Below, piece by piece: positions 36,258 through 45,028 of a stretch of 64,000 nt of DNA. Position numbers and translations under genes: made by a program. Numbering within the stretch: position 1 is the stretch's first letter; each line of letters starts with the position of its first letter. The DNA comes from Streptomyces profundus. GTDB lineage: Bacteria > Actinomycetota > Actinomycetes > Streptomycetales > Streptomycetaceae. The DNA is taken from positions 6,569,501 through 6,633,500 of the forward strand of contig NZ_CP082362.1 of the NCBI RefSeq assembly GCF_020740535.1. The letters run 5' to 3'. A model generated the notes under the pieces. The model searched no databases. It saw only the letters and a list, made by a program, of their open reading frames with translations, and had not been told where the DNA came from.

Positions 36258-37466
36258 TCACCCCGCCGCGCGGGTGCGGGTCAGGGCGCGGTGGGCCAGC
36301 GGGATGGCGGCGAGGAAGCAACCCGCGGTCCAGAGCCAGCCGGCGAGATAGCTTCCGAAGCCGGCGAGCAGCCCGCCGAAGACCAGTGGACTGAGCATCA
36401 GGCCGAGGAAGAAGGCGCCCTGGACGCGCGCCGAGGCCGCCGGCACCGCGTCGGGCCGGCTGTCGTGGACCACCACCAGCATGGCGATGCCGTTCCAGGA
36501 CGCCGAGCTGAGCCCGGCGAGCACCGCGCCCACCCAGAGCGCCCAGGGCCCCGCCCCCGGCGCGCCGGCGATCACCAGCGCGGCGACGGTGGCGCCGCAC
36601 GCCAGATCGCGCAGCATGGCCAGGCCGCGAACCGCCGGCCCGGGCGAGCGGTCGGCGACCAGCGGCAGGCAGATCCTGGCCACCACGGCGACCAGCCCGA
36701 CCAGCGCGAACTGGGCGCCGGCCACCCGGATGTCCAGGCCGAGCCGCTGGTGCCCGTAGACCACCAGGTAGGTGTTCACACTGGCCGCGCCGGCGCCCAT
36801 CAGCGCCGCGTAGCCGGTGAGCGGCGTCAGCCAGGGCCGTCTCGCCGCGCGCCCGGGGCGGGCGTCCGCTCCCCGCCGCGCCGGCCGGCCGGCACCCAGC
36901 GCGGCGCGGCGCGTCAGCACCAGCGCAAGGGCCAGCAGGCAGCCGCCCGTACAGCACAGCACGGCGGCGCGCCAGCCGAGGCCGAGCGCCACGGCGGGCA
37001 GCAGGGCCCCGGTGAGGAAGGCGGCGGCCTGCACGCCCGACTGCTTGATCCCGATCAGCGAGCCGTGCGGCCTGGGCAGGGCCACGATGACCAGGTTGGT
37101 CGCCGGATTGGCGGCGGCTGCCGCCGCGCCCGCGATCAGCAGTCCGGCGATCAGCCAGCCGAGCCCGGTCGAACCGGCCAGCAGCGCGGTGCCGGCCGCG
37201 CCGAGGCCGGCGGAGAGCAGCATCCCGCCGACGCCGCCGAGCGCGGCCACCAGACGGCCCATCAACGGGGACAGGCCGGCCGCCGCCAGGTAGTAGCAGG
37301 CGGTCAGCAGGCCGAGCGCCGAGGGTTCGAGACGGAACTCGGCCAGCAGGAAGGGGCCGAGCGCCCCCAACAGGAACTGGGTCAGGCTGGCGCTGACCAT
37401 CACCGCGGCGAGCATCAGGGCGTTCACGCCCCACCCCGGGCGAGGCCGCCGCGTCGCGGGGGACAC
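36258..37466 (-). CDS. MFS transporter
   Basis: 402 residues, about 12 hydrophobic segments, with a DHA1/YcaD-like pattern (SASLTQFLLGALGPFLLAEF, LLTACYYLAAAGLSPLMGRLVA). It converges on the adenylation gene (14-bp gap) and lies 3 bp downstream of the IclR gene stop on the same strand, so it most likely belongs to the catabolic operon, possibly as an uptake or efflux carrier for its substrate. A role in exporting the NRPS product cannot be excluded. Confidence 0.85.
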   Translation of the reverse strand: MSPATRRPRPGWGVNALMLAAVMVSASLTQFLLGALGPFLLAEFRLEPSALGLLTACYYLAAAGLSPLMGRLVAALGGVGGMLLSAGLGAAGTALLAGSTGLGWLIAGLLIAGAAAAAANPATNLVIVALPRPHGSLIGIKQSGVQAAAFLTGALLPAVALGLGWRAAVLCCTGGCLLALALVLTRRAALGAGRPARRGADARPGRAARRPWLTPLTGYAALMGAGAASVNTYLVVYGHQRLGLDIRVAGAQFALVGLVAVVARICLPLVADRSPGPAVRGLAMLRDLACGATVAALVIAGAPGAGPWALWVGAVLAGLSSASWNGIAMLVVVHDSRPDAVPAASARVQGAFFLGLMLSPLVFGGLLAGFGSYLAGWLWTAGCFLAAIPLAHRALTRTRAAG

Positions 37467-37469
37467 CCG

Positions 37470-38291
37470 CTAGCCGTTCGCGCCGTGTGCTTTGCTGACC
37501 GCCCTGGCGCAGCGGATCACATCGGCGGCCACCCGCTCAAGGTCGTCCTCCGGATATCTGAAGTCGGGGATGGTCAGCGCGATATCGCCGATCACCCGGT
37601 GGCGGTCGAAGATCGGCGCGGCGATGGCGGCGGCGCCGCGCACCCGCTGGCCTCGGGAGACGGCGTAGCCGTCGGCCCTGATCCGCTCCAGCGCGCGGTC
37701 GAGCGTCTCCCGATCGGGCACGGTGCGCTCGGTCAGCGCCGGCAGCCCCCGTTGGTCGAGCACCCGCTCGCGGTCGGACTCGCACAGAAACGCCAGAATG
37801 GCCAGGCCGGTCGCCCCGGCGTGCACCGGGAGCCACTTGTGGAGTTGTTCGGTGTAGCGGATGGGCTGGGTGGACTCCACACAGGCGGCGACGAACAGCT
37901 CCATCCGCTGGTAGTCGTAGATGTTCATCAGCGCCGTCTCGTCCTGCCGGCCGACCAGCTCCTGGAGCATGGGCCGCGCGGTCTTCCACAGCGGGAAGCT
38001 GTCGGTGGCGACCCTGGCCAGCCGCAGGAAGTCGAAGCCCAGCAGATAGCGGCCGGTCGCCGGGTCCCGGCGGACGGCGCCCTCCTCCTCCAGCACTCCG
38101 AGGGCGCGGTGCACGGCGGACGGCGGCATTCCCAGGTGGCCGGCCAGCTCGCGCACCCCCCAGTCGTCGCCGGTCTCCACCAGGCAGCGCAGCACCTGGA
38201 AGGCGCGGCCGACCGGGCTCTGGCCACGTTCCCTGGGCTCGGGCCCCCGCTGGGCGGCGCGCGCGCGTCGTGCGGGCCCGGTGGTGGTCAC
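37470..38291 (-). CDS. IclR-family transcriptional regulator
   Basis: 273 residues. An N-terminal winged helix (about 25-85; VGRAFQVLRCLVE, SAVHRALGVLEEEGAV) is followed by the IclR effector domain (LPVHAGATGLAILAFL, GYAVSRGQRVRGAAAIAAPIFD). GTG at 38291 overlaps the CoA-transferase stop (GTGA), which decides the start against a much longer open frame. It is the regulator encoded within the catabolic operon. The 21-bp palindrome at 46112-46132 upstream of the first gene is its probable operator. The effector is probably the pathway substrate or an aromatic/CoA intermediate. Confidence 0.92.
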   Translation of the reverse strand: MTTTGPARRARAAQRGPEPRERGQSPVGRAFQVLRCLVETGDDWGVRELAGHLGMPPSAVHRALGVLEEEGAVRRDPATGRYLLGFDFLRLARVATDSFPLWKTARPMLQELVGRQDETALMNIYDYQRMELFVAACVESTQPIRYTEQLHKWLPVHAGATGLAILAFLCESDRERVLDQRGLPALTERTVPDRETLDRALERIRADGYAVSRGQRVRGAAAIAAPIFDRHRVIGDIALTIPDFRYPEDDLERVAADVIRCARAVSKAHGANG

Positions 38292-39511
38292 GATCGGCCT
38301 CCGGGAGCGGTGGCCGGGGCGAGCACCGAGGCGATCAGCTCGTCGGGCACCTTGAACTCCCGCAGCACCTCCTCGGTGTGCTCGCCCAACCTCGGTGGGT
38401 AGCGCGGCGGTTGTTCGTCGGTGCGGTCGGCGAGCTTCACCGGGTTGCCGGCCAGCTCGATCCGCCGTCCCGCCGCCTCGTCGGCCAGCTCGATCACCAT
38501 GTCCCGGTGCCGCACCTGGGGGTCGGCCAGCGCGTCGGCCACCGAGTTGACCGGTGCGCAGGGCACTCCCGCCGCGCTGAGCTCCGCCAGCAGCTCGGCC
38601 GAGTCGCGGGCGGCGAAGGCCGCCTCCAACAGGGCGTCCAACTCGGCCCGGTGGGTCAGCCGGCTCCCGTTGTCGACGAACCGGGGGTCGGCCGTCAGCT
38701 CGTCGTGCCCCAGCACCCCGCACAGGCCGCGCCACATGGCCTCGGTGTTGGCGGTGACGATCACGTCGCGGTCGTCGCCGCAGGTGAACGAGCGGTAGGT
38801 GGGGATGCTGAGGTGCCCCCTGCCCTGCGGGCCCGGCACCTGCCCGGAGAGCAGGTAGTAGGCGGCCTGGTAGGTGAGCATCGACACCTGGGCGTCCAGC
38901 ATGGAGACGTCGAACCTGCTTCCCTCGCCGGTCTGTTGACGACGGTACAGGCCGGCGAGCAGTCCGGTGGTGGCGAACATGCCGGCGGCCAGGTCGCCCA
39001 CGGGTATCCCGGCCCGCACCGGGGGCCCGCCCTCCTCGCCGGTGATGCTCATGCCGCCGGAGAGCGCCTGGATGATGGCGTCGTAGGCGGGCGCGTCGCG
39101 GCGCGGTCCCTGCTGGCCGTAGCCGCTGATCGAGCAGAGCACGATGCGGGGGTTGGCCGCCCGCAGCGTCTCGTAGCCCAGGCCGAGCCGGTCGAGGACC
39201 CCCGCCCGGAAGTTCTCCACCACGGCGTCGCACCCCTCGACCATCCGCAGCAGGGCGGATCGCCCGGCCTCCGACTTGAGGTCCAGCACCACGCTGCGCT
39301 TGTTGCGGTTGACGCTGAGGAAGTAGGCGCTGTCCTCCGCCACGAAGTGCGGTGGCAGCCGCCGGGTGGCGTCCCCCGAGGGCGACTCGACCTTGATCAC
39401 GTCGGCGCCCAGATCGCCCAGGATCAGCGTGCAGTAGGGGCCGGACAGGAAGGTGGTCAGGTCGAGTACCCGAAGGCCGGCCAACGGCCCCCCGGACGGT
39501 TGGGTCGTCAT
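38288..39511 (-). CDS. Class III CoA-transferase (CaiB/BaiF family)
   Basis: 407 residues. The N-terminal family signature is GLRVLDLTTFLSGPYCTLILGDLGADVIKVE, then FLSVNRNKRSVVLDLKS, VVENFRAGVLDRLGLGYE and PAYDAIIQALSGGM with the expected catalytic Asp. Such enzymes move CoA between carboxylic acids. In this operon it should activate the imported or oxidised acid so that the thiolase can cleave the CoA ester. It overlaps the IclR gene by 4 bp and lies 51 bp after the thiolase stop. Confidence 0.9.
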   Translation of the reverse strand: MTTQPSGGPLAGLRVLDLTTFLSGPYCTLILGDLGADVIKVESPSGDATRRLPPHFVAEDSAYFLSVNRNKRSVVLDLKSEAGRSALLRMVEGCDAVVENFRAGVLDRLGLGYETLRAANPRIVLCSISGYGQQGPRRDAPAYDAIIQALSGGMSITGEEGGPPVRAGIPVGDLAAGMFATTGLLAGLYRRQQTGEGSRFDVSMLDAQVSMLTYQAAYYLLSGQVPGPQGRGHLSIPTYRSFTCGDDRDVIVTANTEAMWRGLCGVLGHDELTADPRFVDNGSRLTHRAELDALLEAAFAARDSAELLAELSAAGVPCAPVNSVADALADPQVRHRDMVIELADEAAGRRIELAGNPVKLADRTDEQPPRYPPRLGEHTEEVLREFKVPDELIASVLAPATAPGGRS

Positions 39512-39562
39512 CAGTGTTCCTCTGCTCGGTCGGGACGTCAGGACTTCGGCAACGTCGAGGCT

Positions 39563-40711
39563 TCAGGATCTGGTGAGGATGTGGACGCACGAGGCGCCGT
39601 GGTCGAAGCCGGAGATCCCGCCGCCGCTGCAGTGCGTCATCGCCACCCTCGGCGCGCGCACCTGCCGCTCGCCCGCCTCGCCGCGCAACTGCCAGACGGC
39701 CTCGCAGATCTGGGCGACGCCGGTGGCGCCCACGGGGTGGCCCCTGGACAGCAGGCCGCCGCTCGGGTTCACCGGTATCCGGCCGTCGAGCGCGGTCTCC
39801 CCACGCTCCAGCAACTCGCCGGCCTCGCCCGGGCCGCAGAGCCCGAACGCCTCGTAGTACATCAACTCGGCGCTGCTGAAGGCGTCGTGCAGCTCCACCA
39901 GGTCGAGGTCGTCCGGGCCGACGCCGGCCTGCTCGTAGGCGGCCTCGGCGGTCCTTCGGGCCAGGTCGCTCTGTGCCATGTCGCGGAACCCGGTCTCGAA
40001 CTGCCCGGACAGCAGCACCGAGGCGTCGATCCTGGGCCCCGAGGCGCCGTGCCGGTCCCGCGCCGTCCCCGACATCACCACCAGGGCGGCGGCGCCGTCG
40101 CTGACCGGCGAGCACATGGGCAGGGTGAACGGCTCGGCGATGGGCCGCGCCGCCAGCACCTCGGCGACCGTGCTCTCCTTGCGGAAGTGCGCGTACGGGT
40201 TGCGGGCCCCGTTGTGCCGGGACTTGACGCTGACCCGCGCCAACGCCGTGACGTCGACGCCGGTCTCGTGGAGATAGCGGTTGGCGCGCATGGCGTAGAC
40301 GCCCGGCATCACCATGCCGGCGCGCACCTCGGGGTCGGTGGTCTCCAGCGGGAGGGTGCCGCCGCCGAACCTGGTGAGGTGGTCGACCCCCAGGACCAGC
40401 ACGGTCCGGGAACGTCCGGAGCGGATCGCGGCGATGGCGTCGCGCAGCGCGGTGGCGCCGCTTGAGCAGGCGTTCTCCATGTTGCTCACCGGGATGCCGG
40501 TGAGGCCGAGACGGCCCAGCACCCGCTGTCCCGCCATCGGGCCGCCGTAGCCGGTGCCGCAGAACGCCTCGTCGATGTCCTCCCGGCGCAGCCCGCCGTC
40601 GGCGAGTGCCCTGGTCACCGCCTCCCGGCCCAGGCTCTCGAAGTCGCGGTCGCGGTGCTTGCCGAACGGGGCCATGCCGACCGCCGTCACATAGATGTCC
40701 TGATCCGGCAT
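39563..40711 (-). CDS. Thiolase (SCP2/acetyl-CoA acetyltransferase-like)
   Basis: 382 residues. NACSSG places the nucleophilic Cys at 82; DAFSSAE and GGLLSRGHPVGATG carry the family His and Gly loop. The lower similarity to classic biosynthetic thiolases and the paired DUF35 gene point to the SCP2-thiolase/acyltransferase-like subgroup. These are often inactive alone but work with OB-fold zinc partners, as in steroid side-chain aldolases or acetyltransferases. It begins 3 bp after the DUF35 stop. Confidence 0.9.
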   Translation of the reverse strand: MPDQDIYVTAVGMAPFGKHRDRDFESLGREAVTRALADGGLRREDIDEAFCGTGYGGPMAGQRVLGRLGLTGIPVSNMENACSSGATALRDAIAAIRSGRSRTVLVLGVDHLTRFGGGTLPLETTDPEVRAGMVMPGVYAMRANRYLHETGVDVTALARVSVKSRHNGARNPYAHFRKESTVAEVLAARPIAEPFTLPMCSPVSDGAAALVVMSGTARDRHGASGPRIDASVLLSGQFETGFRDMAQSDLARRTAEAAYEQAGVGPDDLDLVELHDAFSSAELMYYEAFGLCGPGEAGELLERGETALDGRIPVNPSGGLLSRGHPVGATGVAQICEAVWQLRGEAGERQVRAPRVAMTHCSGGGISGFDHGASCVHILTRS

Positions 40712-40714
40712 GGC

Positions 40715-41125
40715 TCAGACCTCCTGTCGGATGAAGTACGGCGCGTGCAGCGGTTCGCCCTGGGCGGTGCGGCCGACCACCCGGGGGACGGCCCGCACCC
40801 GGTCGCCGATCCCCGCCGTCGGCGGCTCCTCGGCCAGCCGGCCCAACACCCGTGGCCCGTCGTCCAGATCGACATAGGCCAGGGTGTAGGGGGTGGGGAA
40901 CTCGGCGGGCGCGGCGTGCACCCTGGTGTGGGTGTAGACCCGGCCGCTGGCGGCGATCGGCACCCGCGGGAGCGGCCCTTCGGCGCCGCAGCGGTGGCAG
41001 TGGTCGGCCGCCGGGTAGGCGCGGTTGGCACACCGCTCGCAGCGCGAGGCCAGCAGCCACCAGCCGCCGTCGCGCGGCTCCCAGTCGGTCGGATGGTCGG
41101 TACCGGACGCGAGGGCCTCGGTCAT
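40715..41125 (-). CDS. DUF35 OB-fold / zinc-ribbon partner protein
   Basis: 136 residues. A rubredoxin-like zinc ribbon CERCANRAYPAADHCHRCG (four Cys) is followed by an OB fold (SGRVYTHTRVHAAPAEFPTPYTLAYVDLDDGPRVLGRL). Proteins of this type pair with SCP2-like thiolases to form acyl-CoA lyases or acetyltransferases and may carry CoA esters. Its tight link to the thiolase gene supports a complex. Confidence 0.9.
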   Translation of the reverse strand: MTEALASGTDHPTDWEPRDGGWWLLASRCERCANRAYPAADHCHRCGAEGPLPRVPIAASGRVYTHTRVHAAPAEFPTPYTLAYVDLDDGPRVLGRLAEEPPTAGIGDRVRAVPRVVGRTAQGEPLHAPYFIRQEV

Positions 41126-41174
41126 GGCAAGGGCTCCTTGCTCGTGGGGAGAATCGGTCGGGGGAGGGGCGGGT

Positions 41175-42407
41175 TCAGCCGGTGGTCGCCCGGGTCAGCT
41201 CCGCCGTCCACGCGTCGTAGCCGTACACGGCCGCCACCGGGCCCGCCTCCCGCATGAAGGTGTTCTTGTGGGACTCGGTCTGCATCCAGGCGGTGCGCGG
41301 TATCCGGGTGGCCTGGTAGTCGCGCAGCGCCCCGTCGAGGTCGTCCGGCGAGTCGGCCAGTGCCCGGCCGAGCACCACCGCGTCCTCCAGCGCCATGGCG
41401 GCGCCCTGCGCCATGTAGGGCGTCATCGGATGGCAGGCGTCGCCGAGCAGCACCACCCGGCCCCGGCCCCAACTCTCCATCGGCGGACGGTCGCAGAGCG
41501 CCCACTTGTAGGTGCGCGTCCCATGCCCCAGGACCCGGCGCACCGGCTCGGGGAAGTCGCCGAAGGCCGCGCGCAGTTCGGCGGGATCGCCGTGCGCCGA
41601 CCAGGACTCGTCGGTCCACTCGTCCTCGGGCACGCTGGTCACGTAGTAGATCTCGCGCCCGCCGTTGATGAAGTAGAGGACGATGTGCCGGTCCTCGCCC
41701 CACCACTTGGCGAAGTCGTCGAGACCCGAGACGTCGAGCCCCTCGGTGGGGATCACGTCCCGGTAGGCGACCCGGCCGGTGAACGCGGGCGCGTCCGGGC
41801 CGAACAGCTCGGCCCTGACCTGGGAACGGATGCCGTCGGCGCCGACCACCAGATCGGCCGCCGCGGTGGAACCGTCCTGGAAGCGCAGCTCGACCCGTTC
41901 GCCGCGGTCCGCAAGACCCACCAGGCGCTTGCCCAGCCGGACGGTCTCGGCGGGCACCGCGGCGTTGAGCGCGGCGTGCAGGTCGCCCCTGTGCATCTGG
42001 AGGAACGGCTGTCCGTAGGCGGTCGCGGCGCTCTCGCCGAGCGGGAACTCGTGGCGCAACTCGCCGGTGCCCGCGTCGTAGTTGCGCCACGATCCCGGCA
42101 GCGAGGCGTGGCGGCGGACGGTGGGCAGCACCCCGAGCCCGGCGAGGGCCGCGGTGGCGTTGGGCGACACGTTGATCCCCGAGCCGATGCGGTCGAAACG
42201 GGCGGTGCGCTCGTAGACGGTGCTGGCGAGCCCCCGTCGGCGCAGCGCCCGGGCCAGCGCCAGGCCGCCGATGCCGGCGCCGACGATGGCGATCTCGGGC
42301 CCGTCCCCCCGGCCGCGAGGTCGGACGGTTCCCGGCTGTGGTCGACGCGACTGGTCGCTGGTGTTCACCTGGGGCTCCCCGCTGGTTCGTTGTCGGTATC
42401 CGCTCAT
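41175..42407 (-). CDS. FAD-dependent aromatic monooxygenase, NicC/salicylate-hydroxylase-like
   Basis: 410 residues. An FAD Rossmann motif IAIVGAGIGGLALARALRRRG, the DG motif VVGADGIRSQVR and the GD motif LLGDACHPMTPYMAQGAAMALEDA define the group A flavin hydroxylases. Recalled from memory, 6-hydroxynicotinate 3-monooxygenase (NicC) has matching stretches around FAKWWGEDRHIVLYF, VPEDEW and a terminal VYGYD, so a heteroaromatic or hydroxybenzoate-like acid is the probable substrate. No NicX ring dioxygenase is in the window. The ATG at 42407 is chosen; a GTG 13 codons downstream is also possible. It precedes the DUF35/thiolase pair by 49 bp. Confidence 0.85.
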   Translation of the reverse strand: MSGYRQRTSGEPQVNTSDQSRRPQPGTVRPRGRGDGPEIAIVGAGIGGLALARALRRRGLASTVYERTARFDRIGSGINVSPNATAALAGLGVLPTVRRHASLPGSWRNYDAGTGELRHEFPLGESAATAYGQPFLQMHRGDLHAALNAAVPAETVRLGKRLVGLADRGERVELRFQDGSTAAADLVVGADGIRSQVRAELFGPDAPAFTGRVAYRDVIPTEGLDVSGLDDFAKWWGEDRHIVLYFINGGREIYYVTSVPEDEWTDESWSAHGDPAELRAAFGDFPEPVRRVLGHGTRTYKWALCDRPPMESWGRGRVVLLGDACHPMTPYMAQGAAMALEDAVVLGRALADSPDDLDGALRDYQATRIPRTAWMQTESHKNTFMREAGPVAAVYGYDAWTAELTRATTG

Positions 42408-42427
42408 GGCCGCTGTCCTTCCCCCGG

Positions 42428-43282
42428 CTACTTCTGCTCGGCCCAGGGCGCCAGCCACTGGCCGAGGGCGTTGAAGGCCCAGGCGGACAGGCCGCCCACC
42501 ACGCCGACGATGGCCAGCCCGACGAACATCGCCGGGACGTCGAGGACCTGCCAGGAGTTCCAGATGAAGTAGCCGATGCCGTCGTTGGACGACAGGAACT
42601 CGGTGGAGACGACCAGGATCAGCGCCTGGCCGAAGCCCAGCCGCATGCCGGCCAGGATCGACGGCAGCGCGGCCGGCACCACGACCCGGCGGAAGCGGGT
42701 CCACAGCGGCAGCCGGAAGGCGATGGAGACATCCCCGTAGACCGGGTTGGACTGCCGTACGCCGAGGGCGGTGTTGATGGCCAGCATGTAGAACACGCCG
42801 AGCGCGACCAGCGCGATCTTGCTGGCGTCGCCGATCCCGAAGAAGATGATCATCAGGGGGAAGAGCGTCAGCTTGGGCAGCGGGTAGGTCGCGTTGATCA
42901 GCAGGTCGAGGGCGTCCCTGGCGAACCTGGACAGGCCCATGGCCAGGCCGACGACAAAGCCGGCCAGCGCGCCCAGGGCGAAGCCGGCGAAGAGCCGCAC
43001 GCCCGAGACCGACAGGTTGTGCAGCAGGTCGGACCGCTGTTCGCCGTCGGTCACGAAGGCCCCTGCCTGGCTGGCCACCTCGGTCGGCGGGGGGAAGAAC
43101 CGCGCGTCCAACACCCCGGAGCGGGACAGCACTTCCCAGAGCAGCAGCAGGGCCACCGGGGTGGCGACGCTCAACACCAGCCGGGTCACCCGCGCGCGCC
43201 GCCGCCCGAGGCGCAGCTCCTCGGAGATCTCCGCCACCACGGCCGACTGTGCCTTCGGCCGGCGGGCCGTCATCGTGGTCAT
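42428..43282 (-). CDS. ABC transporter permease (SsuC/TauC/NitT type)
   Basis: 284 residues, about six membrane helices, with the BPD-type permease signature in WTRFRRVVVPAALPSILAGMRLGFGQALILVVSTE (EAA loop). Together with the ATPase and the lipoprotein it forms a NitT/TauT-type importer, a class that takes up nitrate, sulfonates, or aromatic and pyrimidine compounds. ATG overlaps the ATPase stop by 4 bp. Confidence 0.93.
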   Translation of the reverse strand: MTTMTARRPKAQSAVVAEISEELRLGRRRARVTRLVLSVATPVALLLLWEVLSRSGVLDARFFPPPTEVASQAGAFVTDGEQRSDLLHNLSVSGVRLFAGFALGALAGFVVGLAMGLSRFARDALDLLINATYPLPKLTLFPLMIIFFGIGDASKIALVALGVFYMLAINTALGVRQSNPVYGDVSIAFRLPLWTRFRRVVVPAALPSILAGMRLGFGQALILVVSTEFLSSNDGIGYFIWNSWQVLDVPAMFVGLAIVGVVGGLSAWAFNALGQWLAPWAEQK

Positions 43283-44157
43283 CGCGCCGCCACCCGTCCG
43301 GCCGACCCGACGGACGCCGCTTCGCTGTCGGCGCTGTCGGGGTCCTCGGTGGCGTCGGTGGCCAGCGACTGGCCGACCTGGTCGGCCACCATCTGCCAGA
43401 GGCCCATGGTGAGTTGGCCGAACTCCGCGTGCTGGCGGACCTCGGTGACCTGCCGTGGGAAGGGGAAGGGGATGCTCTGGTCGAGACAGATCCGACCCGG
43501 GCGGGCGGACAGCACCACCACCCGGTGGGCCAGCGTCACGGCCTCCTCGATGTCATGGGTGACATAGACGATGGTGGAGCCCGTGTCCTCCCACAGCCGC
43601 AGCAGCTCCTGCTGCATCACCAGCCTGGTCTGGGCGTCGAGCGCGGCCAACGGCTCGTCCATGAGGAGGAGTCGCGGCTTGGTCGCCAGCGCCCTGGCGA
43701 TGGCGACGCGCTGCCGCATGCCGCCGGACAGCTCGTGCGGATAGGCGCCGGCGAAGTCGGCGAGGCCGACCAGGCCGAGCACCCAGCCGACCCGCTCCTC
43801 GGCCTCGCCCCTGGAGAGCCGCAGGCTCGCCAGGCCGAGCCGGACGTTCTCGGCGACGGACATCCAGGGCAGCGTGGAGTCGGTCTGGAAGACCGTGGCG
43901 CAGCGCAGCCGGTCGGCCGCGCCGGCCGGCTGCTGCTCCCGCCAGTCCACCTGGCCCACATAGCCCCGGTCCAGGCCGGCCAGGATGCGCAGCAGGGTGC
44001 TCTTGCCGCAGCCGCTCGGCCCGAGCACGGCCAGGATCTGCCCGCGCTCCACCGACAGGGAGATATCGCGCAGGGCCTCCACTGTCTCGTCCCTGCGGGT
44101 CAGGAAGACCTTGGTGAGTTCACTCACCGTCACGGCAAAGGGGTTGGGATCGGCCAT
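43279..44157 (-). CDS. ABC transporter ATP-binding protein (NitT/TauT type)
   Basis: 292 residues. Walker A LGPSGCGKST, signature LSGGMRQRVAIARAL, Walker B LLLMDEPLAALD and the switch His (VTHDIEEAV) are intact. The ATG at 44157 is preferred, with GAGAGAGG six bases upstream. A start at 44244 would add a DPNA-repeat N-terminus encoded by a 12-bp tandem repeat and overlap the hydrolase gene. It energises the permease at 42428. Confidence 0.93.
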   Translation of the reverse strand: MADPNPFAVTVSELTKVFLTRRDETVEALRDISLSVERGQILAVLGPSGCGKSTLLRILAGLDRGYVGQVDWREQQPAGAADRLRCATVFQTDSTLPWMSVAENVRLGLASLRLSRGEAEERVGWVLGLVGLADFAGAYPHELSGGMRQRVAIARALATKPRLLLMDEPLAALDAQTRLVMQQELLRLWEDTGSTIVYVTHDIEEAVTLAHRVVVLSARPGRICLDQSIPFPFPRQVTEVRQHAEFGQLTMGLWQMVADQVGQSLATDATEDPDSADSEAASVGSAGRVAAR

Positions 44158-44170
44158 GGGATGCCTCTCT

Positions 44171-44229
44171 CGGTCAGCGATGGGGTCAGCGTTGGGGTCT
44201 GCGTTGGGGTCGGCGTCTGGTCGGCGTTC
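44171..44229. repeat. Degenerate 12-bp tandem repeat (about 4-5 copies)
   Basis: Units resembling GGGTCAGCGTTG (44183-44194) recur at 12-bp steps (44172, 44195, 44207, 44219). On the minus strand they would read Asn-Ala-Asp-Pro repeats upstream of the ATPase ATG. The repeat fills the gap between the hydrolase stop and the ATPase start and looks like slippage-prone leader sequence. Confidence 0.6.
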
Positions 44230-45028
44230 AGTGGGTACGGTCACCGGCGGCCAGGAGGCCGCCGGGTGTGAGGGCCTCGGCGAGCAACCCGGTGAACTCG
44301 TCCGGGCGTTCCAGCGGGGCCAGATGGCCGGCGCCGGCCAGCTCGGCGTAGCGCGCCCCCGGGATCAGCGCGGCCAGCTCCCTGCTCGCCGCCGGCGGGG
44401 TGGAGCGGTCCGCGCCGCCGCACACCACCAGGGTCGGCTGGCGCAGCTCCGGGAGGGCGGGGCGTGCGTCGAAGGCGCCGATCGCCCGCCAGGTCCAGGC
44501 GTGCGCGCGGGGCTCGGCGGCGGCGAGCCAGCCCCGCACCCGCGCCACCCTCTCGGGGTGCCGGCGGCGGAACCCGGCGGAGAACCAGCGTTCCTCCGTC
44601 TCGTCGACCACCGCAGCGAGCCCGCCGGCCAGGGTGCGCTCGGCGCGCGCCTCGACCGCCCGCCGCAGCGGCGGCGAGGCCCAGGCCACCGTGTCCGCCA
44701 GCACCAGTCCTGCCACCAGCTCCGGATGCCTGGCGGCGGTGAGTTGGGCGACCATCCCCCCGAGCGAGAGGCCCACCAGCACGGTGCGGGGGCCGGTCGG
44801 CCAGGCGGCCAGCGTCCGGGCCACGTCGTCCGCCAGCCGCTCCAGCTCCGGAGGGCCGTCGGCCAGGGGGCCCGAGCCATGGCCCCGCAGATCCAGCGCC
44901 GTGCAGGAGGGGGAAGTCCCCGCCCGCCCCGAGGCCAGGCGGCCGAGCCCCGGCACCAGCTCCCAGACCCGGGAGTCGAGGCCCACCGGGTGCAGCGCGA
45001 CCAACCGGACGGACGCGTCGGCGGTCAC
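44228..45028 (-). CDS. Alpha/beta hydrolase (PcaD-like)
   Basis: 266 residues. LVALHPVGLDSRVWELVPGLG, the nucleophile elbow GLSLGGM (Ser), PTLVVCGGADRSTP (acid) and AGAGHLAPLERPDEF (His) give a full catalytic triad. It resembles 3-oxoadipate enol-lactonases and N-formylmaleamate deformylases, consistent with ring-cleavage product hydrolysis in the same operon as the NicC-like oxygenase; the substrate is inferred. GTG at 45028 overlaps the binding-protein stop. Confidence 0.85.
   Translation of the reverse strand: MTADASVRLVALHPVGLDSRVWELVPGLGRLASGRAGTSPSCTALDLRGHGSGPLADGPPELERLADDVARTLAAWPTGPRTVLVGLSLGGMVAQLTAARHPELVAGLVLADTVAWASPPLRRAVEARAERTLAGGLAAVVDETEERWFSAGFRRRHPERVARVRGWLAAAEPRAHAWTWRAIGAFDARPALPELRQPTLVVCGGADRSTPPAASRELAALIPGARYAELAGAGHLAPLERPDEFTGLLAEALTPGGLLAAGDRTH

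Noticed and set aside
38292..41060. Upstream extension of the IclR frame into an 1196-residue protein
   Set aside because: The extra part is a shadow of the CoA-transferase and thiolase genes; the GTGA overlap at 38288-38291 fixes the real start.
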